Origin: JAJRRL01 sp047404195
Lineage (GTDB): Bacteria > Pseudomonadota > Gammaproteobacteria > JAJRRL01
Length of the DNA: 64,000 nucleotides
Direction of reading: 5' to 3'
Assembly: GCA_047404195.1 (NCBI GenBank)
Contig: JBDOIU010000012.1
Coordinates: forward strand, 107,840 to 171,839
This document shows, piece by piece, positions 17,601 through 24,568 of the stretch. The notes beneath the pieces were generated by a model that did no database searches, had not been told where the DNA came from, and saw only the letters and a program-made list of their open reading frames with translations. Every line of letters begins with the position of its first letter. Position 1 is the stretch's first letter. The position numbers and the translations under genes are program-made.

Positions 17601-18814
17601 AAATGCAGAAGACTAAAAAAGACGTCAATGATGAGCTCAACATCCAGCTAGAAGCATTATACGAAGGTATGCGTAGTTTCATGTTGGGGCAGGTCGTTGA
17701 TGGTGGTCCAGCATCGATATTGTCAGGAACAGAAATCGCTAATGAATATTTAGATATGGTGCCAAACGAGCAATGGTTTGATATTCGATTCCGCGTGGAA
17801 GACGTTGCTGCACAGTTAGAAGCATGTCATCAGCAATATCAGTCATTACAAGATGCTGCCAATGAAAAGCTTGACCTCGCTAAACGTAAGCGCTCACAAG
17901 GTGATGATTTAGCGCCAGGTGTGATTAAAATTGTCAAAGTTTACTTGGCTGTTAAGCGTGAAATCAAATGTGGTGATAAGATGGCTGGTCGACACGGTAA
18001 CAAAGGGGTTATTTCAACCATCGTACCGCTTGAAGACATGCCACACTTAGAAGATGGCACGCCAGTAGATATCGTACTGAACCCGCTGGGGGTACCATCA
18101 CGTATGAATATAGGTCAGGTGTTAGAAACACACTTGGGCTGGGCCGCACATGGCTTGGGTAAGAAAATCTCACGTATGATGGACCAGCAAGTTGCGATGT
18201 CTAAGGTGAAAGATTTCATGCAGCAAGTCTATGACTTTACGAATCGTAAGCAAGTTGACTTGAGTCAGTACTCTGATGAGCAAGTCAAACAGTTGGCGAA
18301 CAATTTGCGGGGCGGTGTCCCAGTTGCAACGCCAGTGTTTGATGGTGTCTCTGAGCCGAAGATCAAACAGCTACTGAAATTGGCTGACCTAGATGAAACT
18401 GGGCAGAGTATTTTATACGATGGGCGTACAGGGCAGGCATTTGAGCGACCTGTGACAGTCGGTTGTATGTACATTCTGAAGTTGAACCACTTGGTTGATG
18501 ACAAAATGCATGCTCGATCCACAGGATCATACAGTCTTGTCACGCAGCAACCATTGGGTGGTAAAGCACAGTTTGGTGGACAGCGATTTGGTGAAATGGA
18601 AGTGTGGGCTCTTGAGGCATATGGCGCTGCTTATACACTTCAAGAAATGCTGACCGTGAAATCAGATGACGTTGCTGGACGAACACGTATGTATAAAAAC
18701 ATAGTTGATGGTGATCATCGCATGAGCGCTGGTATGCCTGAATCCTTTAATGTATTGCTGAAAGAAATTCAGTCTCTAGGCATTGATATTCGTTTGGAAA
18801 GTATCAACGATTAA
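14678..18814 (+). CDS. rpoB: DNA-directed RNA polymerase subunit beta
   Basis: RpoB is the second-largest RNA polymerase subunit. At 1378 residues it is a little longer than in E. coli (1342). Clear markers are the rifampicin-pocket region [20 protein letters not shown] and [20 protein letters not shown], then [44 protein letters not shown] and [20 protein letters not shown]. In the rifampicin pocket one residue differs from E. coli (Asn to Ala after DQ). The usual resistance positions (Gln, Asp, His and Ser equivalents) look wild-type. The N-terminus is a divergent, hydrophilic stretch of about 20 residues. The ATG at 14678 has GCGGGGAAAAT upstream. Confidence 0.98.
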   Translation: [1378 protein letters not shown]

Positions 18815-18855
18815 CAGACCAACTAATATCAAACAATTATTGTTAGGAGAGTATT

Positions 18856-21800
18856 ATGACTAATGAATCACAAGGGTTTGGTGGCAACTCACAAGGTGGC
18901 AAACCATCAAATAAGCAGCAATTTTATGCTGGCACTGATAATTTCAGCATGGATCAAGGCTTTGCCTCTGCTGGATTTCATGCACCCGGCATGGATATGA
19001 GAAAACCACCCGCATTTGGTGATGTGTCTGATCAAATTCGTCAGGGGCAACAAGAGACTACACGTAAGCAGATTCGAATTGGTTTGCGTTCGCCTGAGTC
19101 TATTCGCTCTGAATCGTATGGTGAGGTTAAAAAGCCAGAAACTATCAACTATCGTACGCTTAAACCTGAGCGGGATGGTTTGTTCTGCGGTAAAATATTT
19201 GGTCCAGTAAAGGACTATGAGTGTCTTTGCGGTAAGTACAAACGCTTAAAACACCGTGGTGTTGTTTGTGAAAAATGTGGTGTTGAAGTAACAACAACCA
19301 AGGTTCGGCGTGAAAGAATGGGGCATATCGATTTGGCTTGTCCGGTCGCGCACATTTGGTTTTTGAAGTCATTGCCGTCCCGCATTGGTTTGCTGCTTGA
19401 CATGACATTGCGTGATATCGAGCGCATTCTATATTTTGAATCATATGCTGTAACAGATCCTGGTTTAACACCGCTTGAGTTGGGGCAGTTGCTATCAGAA
19501 GAAGCATACATCGATGCATTAGACACCTACGGTGATGAGTTCCAAGCAGCGATGGGTGCCGAAGCAGTTGAGGTGCTATTAAAGTCAATTGACTTGAAAG
19601 AAGAAGTGGAAGCTGTTAAACAGGGTCTAGAGCAAACATCTTCTGACACCAAGTTGAAAAAATTGCGTAAGCGCTTGAAGCTACTGACAGATTTCATACA
19701 GTCTGGCAATAAACCTGAGTGGATGATCATTCGTGCATTACCCGTACTGCCACCTGATTTGCGCCCACTGGTGCCGCTTGATGGTGGACGTTTTGCAACG
19801 TCTGATTTGAACGATTTATATCGTCGCGTTATTAACCGTAACAATCGTTTAAAACGTCTGTTGGATCTTGATGCACCCGACATCATTGTGCGTAACGAAA
19901 AAAGAATGTTGCAGGAATCTGTGGACGCCTTACTCGATAACGGTCGCCGTGGTCGCGCTGTGACAGGTACCAATCGTCGTCCTCTGAAGTCACTTGCTGA
20001 GTTGATTAAAGGTAAAAACGGACGTTTCCGTTTGAACTTGCTTGGTAAGCGTGTTGACTATTCAGGTCGTTCAGTGATTGTGGTTGGTCCAAGCTTAAAG
20101 CTACACCAGTGTGGTCTTCCTAAAAAAATGGCTCTTGAGCTGTTTAAGCCGTTTATTTTCAGTCGCTTACAGCGTCAGGGTATCACCAGCACAATCAAGG
20201 CTGCAAAGCGTTTGGTTGAGCTTGAGTCGCCTGAGGTTTGGGATATTTTGGATAATGTTATTCGCGAGCATCCAGTCTTGCTGAACCGTGCTCCAACCTT
20301 GCACCGTTTGGGTATTCAAGCGTTTGAGCCTGTGTTGGTCGAAGGTAAGGCGATTCAGCTGCACCCATTGGTGTGTACAGCATATAACGCTGACTTTGAT
20401 GGTGACCAAATGGCTGTGCATGTTCCACTGACCATCGAAGCGCAGCTTGAAGCGCGTTGCTTGATGATGTCAACCAATAACGTGCTACATCCGGCGAATG
20501 GTGATCCAATCATCGTGCCAACACAGGATGTGGTCTTGGGCTTATATTACATGACGCGTGAGAATGCTACCGCCAAAGGTATGGGCATGGTATTCACATC
20601 GATTGATGAAGCTAAAATTGCCTATGATTCTGGTGCCGTTGATTTACATGCGAATGTGAAGATTATTATTACTGAGACATTGCCTGATGAGCAAGGCCAG
20701 TTAGTTGCGACTGAAAAACGTGTTGAAACCACGGTTGGTCGTGCTTTGTTGTGGGAAATCATTCCTGCTGGTTTGTCATTCTCGCTGGTTAATAAAGTCA
20801 TGCGTAAAAAGGCGATATCAGCACTGCTTGATAAGAGCTATCGTGCAATTGGTTTGAAAAAGACGGTTATTTTTGCCGATCATCTGATGTATCTCGGTTT
20901 CCGATACGCGACATTGTCCGGTGTGTCGATTGGTATTGATGACTTAATTATTCCTGATGAAAAGCAGGAAATCATTGATGCTGCGAAAGCAGAAGCGCTT
21001 GCCATTGAAGAGCAGCATGCGGGTGGCCTTCTGACTGTTGGTGAGCGTTACAATAAAATTGTCGATATCTGGTCTCGTACAAATGAAGAGGTTGCAGCCG
21101 CTATGCGCGATGTCATCTCAATCGAGCGAGTGATTGATAATGAGGGTAAAGAGGTTGATCAAGCATCATTTAACTCCATTTACATGATGTCTGATTCTGG
21201 TGCGCGTGGTTCTGCTGCCCAGATTCGTCAGCTAGCTGGTATGCGTGGTTTGATGGCTAAACCAGACGGCACCATTATTGAAACACCTATTACAGCAAAC
21301 TTCCGTGAAGGTTTGGATGTGCACCAGTACTTCAACTCAACACACGGTGCACGTAAAGGTTTGGCCGATACTGCCTTAAAGACAGCAAACTCTGGTTATT
21401 TGACCCGACGTTTGGTGGACGTTGCGCAAGATGTGGTGATTACCGAAATAGATTGTGGCACCACTGAAGGATTGGTGATTGTGCCGCATATTGAGGGCGG
21501 TGATATCGTAGAGCCCCTACACGAGCGTGTATTGGGTCGAGTGACTTTAGAGGACATTAATTCTCCGCATGATAATAGCTTGTTAATTCCAGCAGGGACA
21601 TTACTTGACGAGTCGTTGGTTGAGTTAATCAGCGAGAACAGTATTGATAAGGTCGTGGTACGTTCACCTATCACCTGTAAGACACGATATGGTGTGTGTG
21701 CCAACTGTTACGGCCGTGATTTGGCGCGTGGTAATCTAGTTAATGAAGGCGAGGCTGTCGGTGTTGTAGCTGCACAATCGATTGGTGAACCTGGTACACA

Positions 21801-22761
21801 GCTGACAATGCGTACGTTCCACATTGGTGGTGCCGCGTCTCGAGCTACAGCTGCGAATAAGATTGAGGTTGCTTCTGAAGGTACTGTTCGTTTCCGTAAC
21901 GTGAGAATGGTAGAGAACTCAGCGGGTCAACTCATTGCTGTTTCTCGCTCTGGTGAGTTAGTCGTGCTTGATAAGCGTGGTTCTGAGCGTGAAAACTACA
22001 AAGTACCATACGGTGCTAAGCTGAAAGTAAAATCAGAGGGTGAAGTAACACCTGGCCAAGTAGTTGCTGAGTGGGATCCTCACATGCACCCAATCATCTC
22101 TGAGGTGTCTGGTAAGTTGCTGTTTGTTGACTTGACAGATGGCGTGACCATGAATCGTCAGACAGATGAAGTCACCGGTTTGACCAGTACAGTTGTGATT
22201 GCTTCTAATCAGCGTAGCAGCAGTGGTAAGGATCTCAAGCCAATGCTGAAACTGGTTGATCCAGATGGTAATGACGTCATGCTTCCTGGTGGCAAAGTGG
22301 CTGCTACATATTTCTTGCCTGAAGGTACAGTGATCACGAAGGGGAGCGGTGAAGAAATTCACATTGGTGATACCTTGGCGCGTATTCCACAGGAAACTTC
22401 AAAAACACGTGACATTACAGGTGGTTTGCCACGAGTTGCTGATTTATTTGAGGCCAGAAGACCTAAAGATGCGGCTGTCATGGCTGAGCTCAATGGTATT
22501 GTGAGCTTCGGTAAGGAGACTAAAGAGAAGGGTCGCTTGATTATCACAGCAGACTCAGGTGAAACGCACGAGATATTGATTCCAAAGTGGCGTAACGTTA
22601 ACGTGTTTGATGGTGAAAGCGTCAAAGTTGGTGAACCATTGGTTGATGGACCTGAAGATCAGCATGATATCCTTCGCTTGCTTGGGGGTGAGCGCATTGG
22701 CAAATTATGTTGTGAAAGAGGTGCAGGACGTGTATCGGCTACAAGGTGTGAAAATCAATGA
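18856..22761 (+). CDS. rpoC: DNA-directed RNA polymerase subunit beta', main part, frameshifted near the 3' end
   Basis: RpoC is the catalytic subunit of RNA polymerase. Recognisable parts are the zinc ribbon CLCGKYKRLKHRGVVCEKCG, the active-site loop YNADFDGDQMAVH, the bridge/trigger region MRGLMAKPDGTIIETPITAN and HGARKGLADTALKTANSGYL, and AAQSIGEPGTQLTMRTFHIG. The N-terminus carries about 50 extra Gly/Gln/Asn-rich residues before the conserved start (KQIRIGLRSPESIR). After HDILRLL the frame runs into unrelated sequence and stops at 22761. A run of five G at 22684-22688 is one base too long: removing one G joins it to the conserved C-terminus read in the next frame (to 23230), giving about 1457 residues. 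An intact rpoC is essential, so a sequencing error is the likeliest cause. Confidence 0.95.
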   Translation: MTNESQGFGGNSQGGKPSNKQQFYAGTDNFSMDQGFASAGFHAPGMDMRKPPAFGDVSDQIRQGQQETTRKQIRIGLRSPESIRSESYGEVKKPETINYRTLKPERDGLFCGKIFGPVKDYECLCGKYKRLKHRGVVCEKCGVEVTTTKVRRERMGHIDLACPVAHIWFLKSLPSRIGLLLDMTLRDIERILYFESYAVTDPGLTPLELGQLLSEEAYIDALDTYGDEFQAAMGAEAVEVLLKSIDLKEEVEAVKQGLEQTSSDTKLKKLRKRLKLLTDFIQSGNKPEWMIIRALPVLPPDLRPLVPLDGGRFATSDLNDLYRRVINRNNRLKRLLDLDAPDIIVRNEKRMLQESVDALLDNGRRGRAVTGTNRRPLKSLAELIKGKNGRFRLNLLGKRVDYSGRSVIVVGPSLKLHQCGLPKKMALELFKPFIFSRLQRQGITSTIKAAKRLVELESPEVWDILDNVIREHPVLLNRAPTLHRLGIQAFEPVLVEGKAIQLHPLVCTAYNADFDGDQMAVHVPLTIEAQLEARCLMMSTNNVLHPANGDPIIVPTQDVVLGLYYMTRENATAKGMGMVFTSIDEAKIAYDSGAVDLHANVKIIITETLPDEQGQLVATEKRVETTVGRALLWEIIPAGLSFSLVNKVMRKKAISALLDKSYRAIGLKKTVIFADHLMYLGFRYATLSGVSIGIDDLIIPDEKQEIIDAAKAEALAIEEQHAGGLLTVGERYNKIVDIWSRTNEEVAAAMRDVISIERVIDNEGKEVDQASFNSIYMMSDSGARGSAAQIRQLAGMRGLMAKPDGTIIETPITANFREGLDVHQYFNSTHGARKGLADTALKTANSGYLTRRLVDVAQDVVITEIDCGTTEGLVIVPHIEGGDIVEPLHERVLGRVTLEDINSPHDNSLLIPAGTLLDESLVELISENSIDKVVVRSPITCKTRYGVCANCYGRDLARGNLVNEGEAVGVVAAQSIGEPGTQLTMRTFHIGGAASRATAANKIEVASEGTVRFRNVRMVENSAGQLIAVSRSGELVVLDKRGSERENYKVPYGAKLKVKSEGEVTPGQVVAEWDPHMHPIISEVSGKLLFVDLTDGVTMNRQTDEVTGLTSTVVIASNQRSSSGKDLKPMLKLVDPDGNDVMLPGGKVAATYFLPEGTVITKGSGEEIHIGDTLARIPQETSKTRDITGGLPRVADLFEARRPKDAAVMAELNGIVSFGKETKEKGRLIITADSGETHEILIPKWRNVNVFDGESVKVGEPLVDGPEDQHDILRLLGGERIGKLCCERGAGRVSATRCENQ

Positions 22762-23230
22762 TAAACACATTGAAGTGATTGTTCGTCAGATGCTGCGTAA
22801 AGTGCAGATAGTAGACCCAGGTGACAGCACATTTATGCCAGATGAGGAAGTTGAGCGTTATGTTCTACTCAACAAAAATGATGAGTTGATTGAGGAAAGT
22901 GAAGAGCCAGCAACATTTGTACCAGTTTTACTGGGTATAACAAAAGCTTCGTTGGCGACACAGTCCTATATTTCTGCTGCATCGTTCCAAGAAACAACAC
23001 GTGTTCTGACAGGCGCATCCATCGCTGGCAAGTGTGACGAGCTACGCGGTTTGAAGGAAAATGTGATTGTGGGGCAGCTGATACCAGCAGGTACTGGTTA
23101 TACGCAAAGACGGCGTGAAAAGGCAGATCAAGAAAAGCGTGAGGCAAATGTCGACGCGTCAGAGCAGGCATTTAGCCATGCTGATGCAGATCAAGCGCTA
23201 TCTGATGCATTCAAGGATGATGCAAAGTAG
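22682..23230 (+). CDS. rpoC: RpoC C-terminal part, in the +1 frame relative to the main rpoC frame
   Basis: Starting at the G-run, the +1 frame reads LGVSALANYVVKEVQDVYRL, then QGVKINDKHIEVIVRQMLRK, LLGITKASLATQSYISAASF and ELRGLKENVIVGQLIPAGTG. These are the highly conserved last segments of beta' that contact omega and complete the polymerase. It ends with an acidic tail (DQALSDAFKDDAK). No plausible start codon or ribosome binding site precedes it, so it is not an independent gene. It is the displaced end of rpoC, and the sequence stays conserved right to the stop, which argues against a real loss of function. Confidence 0.93.
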   Translation: MGVSALANYVVKEVQDVYRLQGVKINDKHIEVIVRQMLRKVQIVDPGDSTFMPDEEVERYVLLNKNDELIEESEEPATFVPVLLGITKASLATQSYISAASFQETTRVLTGASIAGKCDELRGLKENVIVGQLIPAGTGYTQRRREKADQEKREANVDASEQAFSHADADQALSDAFKDDAK

Positions 23231-23262
23231 TGCAGATCAAAGCAGAGATGCTTTACTGAGTG

Positions 23263-23288
23263 CGGCACCCTTCAGGGTGCCGTTTTTT
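23263..23288 (+). terminator. Rho-independent terminator after rpoC
   Basis: CGGCACCC-TTCA-GGGTGCCG is a perfect eight-pair stem with a four-base loop, followed by six T. It ends the secE-nusG-rpl-rpoBC transcript. Confidence 0.93.
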
Positions 23289-23463
23289 ATATGGTATTCG
23301 ATAGGGGCTGGGGTGTTGAGTGCACCAGAATTTGATTGAAAAAAAAAAGTGCTTAACTGAGAAAGTGATTTTCTGTTGTTATTCATGTGGTGTCAGCAGT
23401 GTCTGTATATTGTCTCTCGCATTGGTCAAATACAAGTCAATTCAAAAAAAAACGTGTAATCGC

Positions 23464-23493
23464 TTGACAGAGGGTAGGTTTCTTGGATAAACT
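23464..23493 (+). promoter_or_regulatory. Predicted promoter of the str operon (rpsL)
   Basis: TTGACA (perfect -35) is followed by 18 bases and TAAACT (or 17 bases and ATAAAC). A GC-rich discriminator-like GCCGATCC follows, as is usual for stringently controlled ribosomal promoters. The promoter lies about 80 bases upstream of the rpsL ATG. The rest of the 23289-23574 gap is AT-rich and shows no gene. Confidence 0.7.
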
Positions 23494-23574
23494 TGCCGAT
23501 CCAAAACAGGTGTTTTTTTTGCCTCCTGCGACATCAAAAATGCCTAAAAAAATGAGATTGTGAGGAAATCATCA

Positions 23575-23949
23575 ATGCCAACATTAAATCAGTTAGCGAG
23601 ACACGGCCGCAGTCGTAAACGCAAGCGTACCAAGACTAGGCACTTAAATGCTTGTCCGCAAAAAAGAGGCGTAGCAACACGTGTTTACACAGTAACACCT
23701 AGGAAACCAAACTCAGCGCAACGTAAGGTTGTCCGTGTTCGACTCACAAATGGACACGAGGTAACAGCATATATCGGTGGTGAAGGTCACAACCTGCAAG
23801 AACATGCAGTTGTCCTTATCCGCGGTGGAGCAGTAAAAGACTTGGCAGGTGTGAGATACCACGTAGTGCGTGGTAGCCACGACACAGCTGGTGTTGTTGG
23901 ACGTAAGCGTCGTCGCTCCAAGTATGGTACTAAACGAGATAAGAAGTAG
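23575..23949 (+). CDS. rpsL: 30S ribosomal protein S12 with atypical streptomycin-site residues
   Basis: S12 lies at the decoding centre and controls accuracy. The 124-residue protein keeps the conserved core (NACPQKRGVATRVYTVTP, GGEGHNLQEHAVVLIRGG, RRSKYG). Two residues at classic streptomycin-resistance positions differ from E. coli. TPRKPNSAQ has Arg where mature E. coli S12 has Lys42, and VKDLAGVRYH has Ala in place of Pro90. Asp88, the RimO methylthiolation target, is kept. The N-terminal extension is very basic (GRSRKRKRTKTRH). The ATG at 23575 (MPTLNQLARHG) matches S12 N-termini; TGAGGAAATC is its ribosome binding site. Confidence 0.96.
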   Translation: MPTLNQLARHGRSRKRKRTKTRHLNACPQKRGVATRVYTVTPRKPNSAQRKVVRVRLTNGHEVTAYIGGEGHNLQEHAVVLIRGGAVKDLAGVRYHVVRGSHDTAGVVGRKRRRSKYGTKRDKK

Positions 23950-23957
23950 AGGCTAAC

Positions 23958-24557
23958 ATGGCTAGAAGAAAAACCGCCCCCAAGCGGGACATATTACCGG
24001 ATCCATTGTTTAATGATCTTTTGATGGCAAAGTTCATCAGCTTAATCATGAAAGATGGCCAGAAGTCAAAGGCTCAAAAGATCACATACGAAGCGCTGGA
24101 TGAAGTGCTGCGTGCTGTTAGTAAAGATAACAGTCTTATTGAGACCATTAAGGGTGAGCAGTCAGGTGATGATGAAAATGACACTTCAGAAAGCAATGAG
24201 CCTGCGCTGAAGCCATGCTTCGACTCGATTTACGATAGCGAAGATGCTCGTAAGTTTGCAATGGCAGCATTTCAGCGTGCGCTAGGCAATGTGAGTCCAA
24301 CTGTAGAAGTTAAATCTCGGCGTGTTGGTGGTTCAACATACCAAGTGCCGGTTGATGTTCGCCCAGTTCGACGTAGAGCCTTGGGTATGCGTTGGATTAT
24401 TCGTTTTGCAAGAGCGCGTAACGAGCAATCTATGATTCGCCGCTTAGCAGCAGAAATTGTCGATGCGTTACAGAGCCGTGGCGGTGCATATCGTCAGCGT
24501 CAAGAAGTTGCTAAGACAGCACTTGCAAACGCAGCATTCTCACATTATCGCTGGTAG
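23958..24557 (+). CDS. rpsG: 30S ribosomal protein S7 with a large acidic insertion
   Basis: S7 starts assembly of the 30S head. The ends are conserved: MARRKTAPKRDILPDPLFND at the start, and SPTVEVKSRRVGGSTYQVPV, RPVRRRALGMRWIIRFARAR and ANAAFSHYRW later. The protein is 199 residues against about 156-179 normally. The extra length is an insertion of roughly 40 residues between helices 2 and 3 (about residues 50-92). It includes KGEQSGDDENDTSESNEPAL and is strongly acidic and probably flexible. The insertion is in frame and the rest is intact. It is followed after 11 bases by fusA. Confidence 0.96.
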   Translation: MARRKTAPKRDILPDPLFNDLLMAKFISLIMKDGQKSKAQKITYEALDEVLRAVSKDNSLIETIKGEQSGDDENDTSESNEPALKPCFDSIYDSEDARKFAMAAFQRALGNVSPTVEVKSRRVGGSTYQVPVDVRPVRRRALGMRWIIRFARARNEQSMIRRLAAEIVDALQSRGGAYRQRQEVAKTALANAAFSHYRW

Positions 24558-24568
24558 GAGTAATTACA

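Noticed and set aside
22607..23230. Independent gene starting at a TTG near 22607
   Set aside because: The first part is antiframe nonsense over rpoC, and the conserved sequence begins exactly at the G5 run, so this is the displaced rpoC end.
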